DNA of 64,000 bases from JANLSE01 sp038214135 (GTDB lineage: Bacteria; Chloroflexota; Chloroflexia; Chloroflexales; Roseiflexaceae): NCBI GenBank assembly GCA_038214135.1, contig JBBQSD010000001.1:87714-151713 (forward strand). The letters run 5' to 3'. Shown piece after piece: positions 54,691 to 62,399 of the stretch. The notes under the pieces were generated by a model. It was not told the origin of the DNA. It ran no database searches and worked only from the letters and a program-made list of their open reading frames with translations. Both the position numbers and the translations under genes were made by a program. Position 1 is the first letter of the stretch; each line of letters starts with the position of its first letter.

Positions 54691-54790
54691 CTCACCCCTG
54701 CCCCTTCTCCCCAGCGTGGGAGAAGGGGATGCCGCCGTGCAATGCCATGCATAGCCCCTTTCCCCGCAGTGGGAGAGGGGTTGGGGTGAG
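54691..54790. repeat. CCTCACCCC-family element with inverted termini, 100 bp
   Basis: Begins CTCACCCC and ends GGGGTGAG, with two internal hairpins (CCTTCTCC...GGAGAAGG and CCTTTCCC...GGGAGAGG). The structure is miniature-element-like and close to 46466-46574. Confidence 0.8.
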
Positions 54791-54880
54791 GAGAGACGGC
54801 AACACAGCCGTATTTGTAAGTATGCACATACTTCTGACTTCTGACTCCTGATTTCTAACTGAGCATACAAGGAATATGCC

Positions 54881-55885
54881 ATGACCATCGCATGGGGCAT
54901 TATTGGCGCAGGGCGGATTGCCCGTAAATTCGCGGCGGCCCTACACGAACATAGCACCTCCAAGCTCGTTGCGGTTGCAAGCCGTGATGCCGCCCGTGCG
55001 ATGGCTATTGCTGCCGAATTGGGTGCGCCAATGGCCTATGGTTCATACGAAGCCCTGTTAGCCGATCCCCAGATTCAAGCTATCTATATTGGGCTGCCAA
55101 ATAGCATGCACGCGGAATGGAGCATCAAGGCTGCCCAGGCCAGCAAGCATATCTTATGTGAGAAGCCGCTCGCGCCAACGGCGGCTGAAGCAGCACACAT
55201 GTATGAGGTCGCCCGCGCCAACAATGTGTGGCTCATGGAAGCATTCATGTATCGCTTCCATCCGCGCACACTTCAGCTTGCCGAACTGATTCGCTCTGGC
55301 GCGATTGGCAAGGTGCAGGTTGTGCGGGCTGGTTTTAGCTTCAAACTCGAACGCCCAGCCGATGTGCGCTGGGATGCGGCAATGGCTGGTGGCTCACTCT
55401 ATGATATCGGCTGCTACTGCGTGAATCTGGCTCGGTTGGTCATTGGCGAAGCTCCTGTGCGGGCATGGGCCACGGCGCGCTGGAGTGCAAGCGGAGTCGA
55501 TGAAACGCTTGCCGGGACGCTGGAATATCCTGGCGGGGCAATCGCGCAGATTGCTTGTAGCTTCCGCGGTGGTTTCCAGCAACAAGCCCAGATTATTGGC
55601 AGCGATGGCCTGATTGAGCTTGATCAGGCCTTTACAATGCACCCGAACCAACAAACTGCTATTCGGCTCTGGCGTGGGACGGTGTTCCCGCCGCTGGAGA
55701 CACTAACATTTGATCCAACCAACCATTATCGTCTGGAAATTCAGGGATTTGAACGATTGATTCAACAAGGGCATGGCGCCCACAACCTACCGGAAATGCC
55801 GTTGGCCGAAACGCTCGACAATCTTGCCACGATTGAAACATTGCTCCAGAGTGCTCGCACAGGAGAGTTCAGAGTAGTGGTATGA
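54881..55885 (+). CDS. Gfo/Idh/MocA-family oxidoreductase (dihydrodiol/xylose dehydrogenase-like)
   Basis: 334 residues. The Rossmann motif IIGAGRIARKFA opens the protein, CEKPLAPTAAEA carries the EKP motif near 97, and GGSLYDIGCYCVNLARLV has the conserved Asp near 175. Segment MEAFMYRFHPRTLQL is typical of the dihydrodiol/NADP-xylose dehydrogenase subgroup. It is inserted between the kinase and AhcY genes with no evident role in the methyl cycle. Substrate unknown. Confidence 0.84.
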   Translation: MTIAWGIIGAGRIARKFAAALHEHSTSKLVAVASRDAARAMAIAAELGAPMAYGSYEALLADPQIQAIYIGLPNSMHAEWSIKAAQASKHILCEKPLAPTAAEAAHMYEVARANNVWLMEAFMYRFHPRTLQLAELIRSGAIGKVQVVRAGFSFKLERPADVRWDAAMAGGSLYDIGCYCVNLARLVIGEAPVRAWATARWSASGVDETLAGTLEYPGGAIAQIACSFRGGFQQQAQIIGSDGLIELDQAFTMHPNQQTAIRLWRGTVFPPLETLTFDPTNHYRLEIQGFERLIQQGHGAHNLPEMPLAETLDNLATIETLLQSARTGEFRVVV

Positions 55886-55985
55886 TAGTGATCGGGTTTG
55901 CGACGGCAGAGCTTTCGCATACTCATAAGTAAGCAGATGGGCGGAGCGGCGTGGCTGCTCTTCCCCAACACGGGAGTCACACCTC

Positions 55986-57248
55986 ATGAGCAAGAACTTC
56001 GACATCAAGGACCTGAGCCAGGCCGAGACTGGCCGCAAGCGCATCGATTGGGCTGAAAACGAAATGCCCGTCCTGCGCCTCATCCGCGAGCGCTTTGCCA
56101 AGGAACGCCCATTCATAGGATTGCGCGTCTCGGCATGCCTGCACGTAACAGCTGAAACAGCGAACCTCATGCGAACCCTCTCAATCGGTGGCGCGGATGT
56201 TGTTTTGGTCGCATCAAACCCCCTCTCGACCCAGGATGACGTTGCTGCCTCGCTCGTCCAGCACGACGAGATCCCTGTCTATGCAATCAAGGGCGAGGAT
56301 AACGAAACCTATTATAAGCACCTTGCCGCTGGACTCGATCATAACCCCCACGTCACAATGGACGATGGCGCGGATCTGGTTTCGGGCGTGCTCAAAAATC
56401 GCCCCGATCTGATCGAAACCATGCTCGGTAGCACCGAAGAGACAACCACCGGCGTCATTCGCCTCAAGGCAATGGCCAATGATGGTGTGCTCAAGTTCCC
56501 GGTGATTGCCGTCAACGATAGCGATACCAAGCATTTGTTCGATAATCGCTATGGCACGGGCCAGAGCACTATCGATGGCGTTATTCGGGCAACTAATGTG
56601 TTATTGGCCGGCAAAACGTTTGTTGTCGGTGGCTATGGCTACTGCTCACGCGGCATTGCCGAGCGAGCCCGCGGCTTGGGCGCGCTTGTTGTCGTCACCG
56701 AGATTGACCCGATCAAGGCACTTGAGGCAGCAATGGATGGCTTCCGAGTGATGCCAATGATCAATGCTGCTCAGATTGCCGATTTCATCGTCACAGCCAC
56801 CGGCGATAAGCATGTGCTTGATGGTGAGGATTTCGCGGTGATGAAGGACGGCTGTATTGTCGCCAATAGCGGCCACTTCAATGTTGAAATCAACATCCCC
56901 GATCTCGAAGCAATGGCTGTCGAAAAGCGCCAGCCACGCACATTCGTTGAGCAATATATTCTCAAGGATGGCCGCCGGATCAACCTTTTGGGCGAGGGGC
57001 GTCTGATCAACCTAGCTAGCGCCGAAGGGCACCCAAGCGCAGTCATGGATATGTCGTTTGCCAATCAGGCGCTCGCCACCGAGTACCTGCTACGCAACCA
57101 GGGCAAACTCTCGCATGGCGTGCATGCCCTACCAAAGGAAGTTGATCGTGAGATTGCAGCGCTGAAACTGCATGCAATGGGTATCGTGATCGATACCCTG
57201 ACTGCTGATCAGGCACACTACCTCTCCTCGTGGGAGGAAGGCACGTAA
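55986..57248 (+). CDS. ahcY: S-adenosylhomocysteine hydrolase
   Basis: 420 residues, the shorter form common in archaea and many bacteria. Recognisable are ACLHVTAETANLMRTL, ASNPLSTQDDVAASL, GSTEETTTGVIRLKAM, NDSDTKHLFDNRYGTGQST, the NAD motif VVGGYGYCSRGIAER (GYCSRG in place of the usual GYGxVG/CG), and NSGHFNVEI. It cleaves S-adenosylhomocysteine to homocysteine and adenosine, relieving inhibition of methyltransferases. It is followed after 131 bases by metK, which makes the substrate precursor SAM. The gene has no evident riboswitch in its 100-base leader. Confidence 0.94.
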   Translation: MSKNFDIKDLSQAETGRKRIDWAENEMPVLRLIRERFAKERPFIGLRVSACLHVTAETANLMRTLSIGGADVVLVASNPLSTQDDVAASLVQHDEIPVYAIKGEDNETYYKHLAAGLDHNPHVTMDDGADLVSGVLKNRPDLIETMLGSTEETTTGVIRLKAMANDGVLKFPVIAVNDSDTKHLFDNRYGTGQSTIDGVIRATNVLLAGKTFVVGGYGYCSRGIAERARGLGALVVVTEIDPIKALEAAMDGFRVMPMINAAQIADFIVTATGDKHVLDGEDFAVMKDGCIVANSGHFNVEINIPDLEAMAVEKRQPRTFVEQYILKDGRRINLLGEGRLINLASAEGHPSAVMDMSFANQALATEYLLRNQGKLSHGVHALPKEVDREIAALKLHAMGIVIDTLTADQAHYLSSWEEGT

Positions 57249-57321
57249 TAGCCATTCACGCATATTGATGGGAGCGGCTTGTACAGACGCGATGCATCGC
57301 ATCTCTGCGGAACACTTGTAC

Positions 57322-57341
57322 GGGCGCGATATATCGCGCCC
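57322..57341. repeat. Perfect palindrome GGGCGCGATATATCGCGCCC
   Basis: Located between ahcY and metK. A close relative, GGACGCGATATATCGCGTCC, is at 63485-63504 before hisH. Both could fold as hairpins. Confidence 0.85.
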
Positions 57342-57379
57342 CTGCGGTTCTCGTTATTTAGTCACATAAGGACTAGCCC

Positions 57380-58594
57380 ATGTCCACTACATTCATGACA
57401 TCCCCAAAGCTCTTCTTCACCTCCGAATCGGTGACAGAAGGTCACCCGGACAAACTCTGTGATCAGGTTTCTGATGCCATCCTGGACGCTTTCCTGACGA
57501 TTGATCCACGCGCTCGTGTCGCAGTTGAAACAGCCACCACCACTGGCCTGGTTGTTGTGCTTGGTGAAGTGACCTTTGAACAGGGCTATATCGCCATTGA
57601 GCAAATTGTTCGCAACACTATCAAGGAAATTGGCTATACCGATGCATCATATGGCTTCGATGCCGATACCTGCGGTGTGATGGTCGCAATCCACGGCCAA
57701 TCGCCCGATATCGCTCAGGGTGTCAATCGAGCGCTCGAAACGCGTGGTGCCGAAATGACCGATGCGGAAGTTGCGACGATTGGTGCTGGCGATCAGGGGA
57801 TGATGTTCGGTTTTGCCTGCAATGAGACGCCCGAATTCATGCCGCTCTCGATTGCACTCGCCCATCGGATTGGACGCCGGCTCTCGAAACTACGCAAAGA
57901 TGGCACGTTGCCCTATCTGCGGCCAGATGGCAAAAGCCAGGTGACGGTTGAATATAGCCGTGGCAAACCCGTACGGGTCGATACCGTGCTGGTTAGTAAC
58001 CAGCACGCTCCCGATGTTGGCCAGGATCAGATTCGCGAGGATCTGATCGAGGATGTGATCAATAAGTGTGTTCCTGGTGATCTGCTCGATAGCACAACCA
58101 AGTATTTCGTTAACCCAACTGGCCGATTTGTGGTTGGTGGGCCAATGGGCGATAGCGGTCTGACCGGGCGCAAGATTATTGTCGATACCTATGGCGGCGT
58201 GGCTCGCCATGGCGGTGGCGCATTCTCCGGCAAGGATCCAACAAAGGTTGATCGCAGCGCAGCATATGCTGCTCGCTGGGTGGCCAAGAATGTGGTGGCA
58301 GCTGGTTTGGCCGAACGGTTTGAACTCCAGCTCTCCTATGCGATTGGCGTCGCATACCCACTTTCGATCAGCTGCGAAACCTTCGGCACCGGCACAGTCG
58401 CCGATGAGGTGATCGTCAAAGCAGTCAATGATGTGTTCGATCTCCGGCCAGGCGCGATTATCCGCGATCTTGGCCTGCGTCAGCCAATCTACCGCCAGAC
58501 GGCAGCCTATGGCCATTTTGGCCGCACCGATATCGATCTGCCCTGGGAACGGCTCGACCGCATTGAAGCACTCAAATCAGCAGCAGGCCTGTAG
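57380..58594 (+). CDS. metK: S-adenosylmethionine synthetase
   Basis: 404 residues, full-length. The N-terminal SVTEGHPDKLCDQVSDAILD, the central GAGDQGMMFGFACNETPE, DSGLTGRKIIVDTYGG, GGGAFSGKDPTKVDRSAAY and the C-terminal half are all conserved. It forms SAM from methionine and ATP in the cytosol. AAGGA lies upstream of the ATG. With ahcY and the kinase it forms the activated methyl cycle group. No SAM riboswitch is visible in the 131-base gap. Confidence 0.96.
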   Translation: MSTTFMTSPKLFFTSESVTEGHPDKLCDQVSDAILDAFLTIDPRARVAVETATTTGLVVVLGEVTFEQGYIAIEQIVRNTIKEIGYTDASYGFDADTCGVMVAIHGQSPDIAQGVNRALETRGAEMTDAEVATIGAGDQGMMFGFACNETPEFMPLSIALAHRIGRRLSKLRKDGTLPYLRPDGKSQVTVEYSRGKPVRVDTVLVSNQHAPDVGQDQIREDLIEDVINKCVPGDLLDSTTKYFVNPTGRFVVGGPMGDSGLTGRKIIVDTYGGVARHGGGAFSGKDPTKVDRSAAYAARWVAKNVVAAGLAERFELQLSYAIGVAYPLSISCETFGTGTVADEVIVKAVNDVFDLRPGAIIRDLGLRQPIYRQTAAYGHFGRTDIDLPWERLDRIEALKSAAGL

Positions 58595-58805
58595 TATCAC
58601 CCTTACCCCAACCCCTTTCCCACAGTGGAGAGGGGCTTCCGCTGGAGCGTCTAGCAGGGGTTTGGAGCCGTAGGCCCCAAGAATCCTCCTCTTCTGCGGT
58701 GAATGCTTCGCTTCACCGCACAAGAAATGATAAAGAAAGCACTCTTGCACTGGTATCCGTACGATACAATGCAGTTGCGATATACCACAGAAAGCGAGCT
58801 ACCCA
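58595..58805. repeat. Gap with CCTCACCCC-family copy
   Basis: A degenerate copy of the CCCTTACCCCAACCCCTTTC form is at 58602-58634. GCGGTGAATGCTTCGCTTCACCGC at 58697-58720 gives a hairpin of 8 bases around ATGCTTCG-type loop bases. No gene is seen. Confidence 0.6.
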
Positions 58806-59318
58806 ATGACGATTGAGCGACCAAACGCATTTGATTGGTGGGGACCAAAGACACTCGTTGGCCCCGAACTCAAGCCCGGCGATACGGCACCAGCCTTCGT
58901 TCTGACCCAGGGTAGGACATTCGTGAATAGTGAGCAGTTTGCTGGCAAACCACTGGTGATCAGCGTTATTCCATCAATTGAGACTGGGGTTTGCTCAGGG
59001 CAGACCCGCCATTTTAATGAAGCCGCTGCCGCTCTTGGTGATGCCGTCAATATCGTGACGGTCAGCGCCGATCTGCCATTTACCCAGGGACGCTGGTGCG
59101 CTGCTGAGGGAATCGACAAGATCATTATGGGCTCGGATCATCTTGATATGAGCTTTGGCACCGCCTATGGCACCTATGTGAAAGAGGTTCGTCTCGATAG
59201 CCGGGCAGTGTTTGTTGTTGATGCCGATGGCACTATTCGCTATGTCGAGTATGTTCCTGTTGGCGGGAATGAGCCAAACTATGATGCAGCCCTTGATGCC
59301 GTCAAGAGCCTGATCTAG
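58806..59318 (+). CDS. tpx: Thiol peroxidase, Tpx-type peroxiredoxin
   Basis: 170 residues. The peroxidatic Cys is in SIETGVCSGQTRHFNE (usual form DTxVCDxQTRxFN) and the resolving Cys in QGRWCAAEGI, with the spacing of atypical two-Cys Tpx enzymes. It reduces hydrogen peroxide or organic peroxides using thioredoxin. The small change SGQ in place of CDTQ is tolerated in related proteins. Single gene. Confidence 0.9.
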   Translation: MTIERPNAFDWWGPKTLVGPELKPGDTAPAFVLTQGRTFVNSEQFAGKPLVISVIPSIETGVCSGQTRHFNEAAAALGDAVNIVTVSADLPFTQGRWCAAEGIDKIIMGSDHLDMSFGTAYGTYVKEVRLDSRAVFVVDADGTIRYVEYVPVGGNEPNYDAALDAVKSLI

Positions 59319-59358
59319 GCGCTCATCGGCTGGAGCGTATAACCATACGAGATCGGTA

Positions 59359-59379
59359 GGGGCGGTTCGTGAACCGCCC
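59359..59379. repeat. Palindrome GGGGCGGTTCGTGAACCGCCC
   Basis: The third member of the GGGCGGTT...AACCGCCC family, 40 bases after tpx, with a core of 59360-59379. Confidence 0.75.
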
Positions 59380-59444
59380 TTACAAGATTTTCTTCAGCAC
59401 TGCTAAAAGCTGAAAGCTGAAAGCTGACTGCCTACTGGTTTTCC

Positions 59445-59482
59445 CCTCACCCCTGACCTTCTGTTCAAGGGTGAGGTTTTTT
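59445..59482 (+). terminator. Intrinsic terminator directly upstream of lysA
   Basis: CCTCACCC (59445-59452) pairs with GGGTGAGG (59469-59476) and is followed by six T. The sequence belongs to the CCTCACCCC repeat family. It ends 16 bases before the lysA ATG, so it either ends tpx transcription or attenuates lysA. Confidence 0.7.
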
Positions 59483-59498
59483 GCGTAAAGGATGATCG

Positions 59499-60830
59499 AT
59501 GCCTCCGCTTGCTGCACATATCTGGCCGGTAAGCGCCTCAATTGGCCAACATGGCCATTTGCATATTGGCGGCTGTGATGTCGTGACATTGGCCGAAGCC
59601 TATGGAACGCCGCTGTATCTGTTTGATCAAGCGACGATTCGGGCTGCCTGCCAGGAATATCGGTCCGCCTTTGCACAGGCATACTCTGGTGAGACGATTG
59701 TTCATTATGCTGGCAAGGCACTGATCAATACAGCACTCGTTCAGATCATTGCAGCCGAAGGGCTCGGGCTTGATGTCGTTTCGGGTGGTGAATTGTTTAT
59801 TGCCCTGCGCGCCGGAATGCCAGCAGTTCGCATTCATATGCATGGTAACGCGAAACCCAGAGCAGAACTTCAGCAGGCCTTGGAAGCAGGAATCGGGCAG
59901 ATCGTTGTTGATAATCTGGATGAATTAGCAATCCTGGCCCAGCTCACATCTGGCTGTGCAATTCCCCAGGAGATTGCACTACGGGTTGCACCTGGTATCG
60001 CACCCGATACCCATCATCACATCCAAACAGGCCAGGCAACCTCGAAATTTGGTCTACCGCTGGCATCCCTGGATTCTGCTGCACACATGATCAATGCTGC
60101 CCCTGGATTGCACCTGGCCGGATTGCATGTCCATCTTGGGTCGCAGATCTTCGATGCCCATCCCTATGCCGAAGCAATTGCGGTATTGCTCGATTGTGCG
60201 GCGCGATTACAAGCTGAGCATGGCATCACAATTACCGAAATTAACCCTGGTGGCGGGTTGGGTGTTCCGTATCTGGCCGAACAGGCATTGCCTGATATTG
60301 CGGCCTACGCTCATCTGATCAGCAACACACTGCGCGATGGTTGTGCAACTCGTGGCCTGGCCCTGCCACGGCTCTCGGTTGAGCCAGGACGTTCGATCAT
60401 CGCTCGATCTGGTGTGGCCGTGTATCGAATCGTTGGGACAAAGCCACTGCCCGAATCTCGCCACACTGATCCGTCTGCACAGCGCTACCTACATGTCGAT
60501 GGTGGAATGGCCGATAATATCCGTCCGGCACTCTATCAGGCACGCTATACGATACTCCTGCCCGAACAGGCCGATGCGCCCGCCGAAGAGATTGTTCATG
60601 TTGCTGGCCGCTATTGCGAATCCGGCGATATTTTGCAGCGCGATATCGCTCTGCCAAAAGCAGCTCCCGGCGATCTGCTGGCGGTTGCGACGGTTGGGGC
60701 CTATACGCTGAGCATGGCTAGCAACTACAACCTGACTCTGCGGCCTGCGGTGGTGTTTATTGACGATGGGCATGCGCGGTTGGTTCAGCGCCGTGAAACC
60801 TATGCGGATCTCGCTTCGCGTGATGTCTGA
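59499..60830 (+). CDS. lysA: Diaminopimelate decarboxylase
   Basis: 443 residues. The PLP Lys is in IVHYAGKALIN near residue 75, LHVHLGSQIFDAHPY near 210, NPGGGLGVPY near 248, SVEPGRSII near 290 and the substrate-binding ...CESGDIL near 373. It carries out the last step of lysine synthesis from meso-diaminopimelate. AAGGATGAT precedes the ATG. A terminator-type hairpin immediately upstream may control it. Confidence 0.93.
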   Translation: MPPLAAHIWPVSASIGQHGHLHIGGCDVVTLAEAYGTPLYLFDQATIRAACQEYRSAFAQAYSGETIVHYAGKALINTALVQIIAAEGLGLDVVSGGELFIALRAGMPAVRIHMHGNAKPRAELQQALEAGIGQIVVDNLDELAILAQLTSGCAIPQEIALRVAPGIAPDTHHHIQTGQATSKFGLPLASLDSAAHMINAAPGLHLAGLHVHLGSQIFDAHPYAEAIAVLLDCAARLQAEHGITITEINPGGGLGVPYLAEQALPDIAAYAHLISNTLRDGCATRGLALPRLSVEPGRSIIARSGVAVYRIVGTKPLPESRHTDPSAQRYLHVDGGMADNIRPALYQARYTILLPEQADAPAEEIVHVAGRYCESGDILQRDIALPKAAPGDLLAVATVGAYTLSMASNYNLTLRPAVVFIDDGHARLVQRRETYADLASRDV

Positions 60831-60832
60831 AT

Positions 60833-60861
60833 TTGACGCTCGCTATTCGTGGTGGTAGGAT
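60833..60861 (+). promoter_or_regulatory. Sigma70-type promoter of the cobalamin-controlled gene
   Basis: TTGACG, 17 bases and TAGGAT. The predicted start near 60868 is about 15 bases before the riboswitch P1 stem. Confidence 0.65.
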
Positions 60862-60882
60862 AACCCCGCACATACGATATCT

Positions 60883-61014
60883 ACAGGGAGCCCGGAGGAA
60901 GCGAAGGGCTTAATTGGGGAAAGCCCGGTTCAATGCCGGCGCAGTCCACGCTGCTGTATGATGGGCCTTCCGTCAGGAATGTCGCACCCATCAAGCCAGA
61001 ATGCCCATCCCTGT
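60883..61014 (+). ncRNA. Cobalamin (B12) riboswitch
   Basis: Characteristic elements occur in order: P1 arm ACAGGGA (60883-60889), GGGGAAAGCCCGGTTCAATG (60916-60935), CCGGCGCAGTCC, a GCTGCTGT segment, and the B12-box-like AAGCCAGAATGCCC (60993-61006), closed by the P1 partner TCCCTGT (61008-61014). These match the consensus GGGAA..CGGTG-AATCCGG..GCAG-CC..AGCCAGGA-ACCTGCC layout, with some substitutions. Cobalamin binding is expected to control the gene at 61149. Confidence 0.85.
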
Positions 61015-61089
61015 GTACAAGCCGTTCACACCCGCGCTGGAAAGGGGGTGAGGCGAAGAGTCCCGTTCATACGGCTCGCTCTGCGTTTC

Positions 61090-61113
61090 CCTCTCCGTTT
61101 GGAGAGGTTTTTT
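61090..61113 (+). terminator. Intrinsic terminator downstream of the cobalamin riboswitch
   Basis: CCTCTCC, loop GTTT, GGAGAGG and six T (61090-61113), 25 bases before the Shine-Dalgarno site GGAGG at 61138. Its position shows that the riboswitch acts by transcription termination. Confidence 0.85.
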
Positions 61114-61148
61114 ATTGGGCGCGCTATGCTGCCCTTCTGGAGGAAACT

Positions 61149-62207
61149 ATGCGTCGCATACGCGACTTGATCACCCTGCTGGCGCTTGCATGTGTGTTTG
61201 CCATAGCACCCGTTCGTGCAGCGGAAGATCCCACCAGCGCAACTCAATCGGCATTGCGCTGGCTGACTGCCCGCCAGCAGGATGATGGTAGCTTTCCTGG
61301 CTTTGGCCCTGGATCAACCGCCGATGTCGTATATGCCCTAACGGCTGCTGGGATCGATCCAAATGGTGTATTGAAGAACGGTAACTCGCCAATCTCTGCG
61401 CTCGGTAACACGGCAGCAGGCTTTGCAACGAGTTCAACTGCTGCTGCTGGGAAACTAACGCTCGCGGTGATTGCAGCAGACAAAGACCCACGTAGTTTTG
61501 GTGGGCAGGATCTTGTTGCAATCATTCAGCAGGGTTATCATCCGGCAACCGGAATCTATGGCGCAAATCCCACCGATCACGCCTTTGCGATCCTGGCATT
61601 AGTCAGTGCTGGCCAGCCCATCCCACAAGCGGCAATCACCGCCGCTGGCCGCCTGCAGCGCGCCGATGGTGGCTGGAGCTTTGATGGTGGTGCGAGCAGT
61701 ACCAGCGATACCAACACAGCATCGTTGATGATCCAGGCCTATGCTGCTGCTGGCGTCCGTAATGCAGCGTTGACGAAAGCAATCACCTACTTGAAGAGCC
61801 AGCAGAACACAGATGGCGGTTTCACCTATTCGAAACAATCGCAGTATGGAACCGATAGCGATGCCAACTCGACCGCCCTGGCGATCCAGGCGCTTGTCGC
61901 TGCTGGTGAAGATCCGCGTGCGCTCAAGCAGCCAGGTGGTGATCCAATCAGCGCACTGCTCGCCCTTCAGAACAGCACCGGCGCATTTCGCTATCAGGCG
62001 GCACTGCCAGATGATAACGATATTGCCACGGCTCAGGCCATCCCAGCACTATTATTGAAGCCACTGCCCCTCAAGCGCTTGCCAGCAGCAGCGCCGCTGC
62101 CGGCAATACTGCCGAATACAGGCGGCGAGAATGGGTTGCCCTGGGTTGCTCTGATTGCCGCAATGATTATGATGGCAGGAATTCTGCTCCGACGGCGTAT
62201 AGCGTAG
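61149..62207 (+). CDS. Surface-anchored alpha/alpha-toroid repeat protein, LPXTG type, B12-regulated
   Basis: 352 residues. A signal peptide (about 1-25, cleaved near VRAAED) precedes about 270 residues of prenyltransferase/squalene-cyclase-like repeats: LTARQQDDGSFPG, FAILALVSAGQ, LQRADGGWSFDGG, YLKSQQNTDGGFTYS. The C-terminus has LPNTGG, a hydrophobic helix and RRR, a complete sortase signal. The same toroid fold forms the alpha domain of transcobalamin and intrinsic factor. Regulation by the cobalamin riboswitch makes a corrinoid-binding surface protein likely, although a separate DUF4430-type beta domain is absent. AGGAGG lies before the ATG. Confidence 0.75.
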   Translation: MRRIRDLITLLALACVFAIAPVRAAEDPTSATQSALRWLTARQQDDGSFPGFGPGSTADVVYALTAAGIDPNGVLKNGNSPISALGNTAAGFATSSTAAAGKLTLAVIAADKDPRSFGGQDLVAIIQQGYHPATGIYGANPTDHAFAILALVSAGQPIPQAAITAAGRLQRADGGWSFDGGASSTSDTNTASLMIQAYAAAGVRNAALTKAITYLKSQQNTDGGFTYSKQSQYGTDSDANSTALAIQALVAAGEDPRALKQPGGDPISALLALQNSTGAFRYQAALPDDNDIATAQAIPALLLKPLPLKRLPAAAPLPAILPNTGGENGLPWVALIAAMIMMAGILLRRRIA

Positions 62208-62216
62208 TCATTTGAG

Positions 62217-62241
62217 CCCCTCTCCCCTTGTGGGAGAGGGG
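62217..62241. repeat. CCCCTCTCCC/GGGAGAGGGG palindrome
   Basis: CCCCTCTCCC (62217-62226) and GGGAGAGGGG (62232-62241) are perfect inverted arms, continuing into TTGGGGTGCGGG. It lies 10 bases after the stop codon and may end transcription. Confidence 0.75.
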
Positions 62242-62399
62242 TTGGGGTGCGGGAAATCAGCGACATCTCCCGCACCCGCTGTGCTATAATATCGATCAGA
62301 CCTCGCGAATGGAGTGCGACGCCGCATCCGAGTGCCTGGCGATGACGAGGGACGCCGGCTGGCATGTCGCGCTGCCGAAGCGCGCTCACTTCCAAGTGC

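Noticed and set aside
55886..55985. SAH riboswitch upstream of ahcY
   Set aside because: The gene context fits, but the conserved aptamer core was not found in the 100-base leader.
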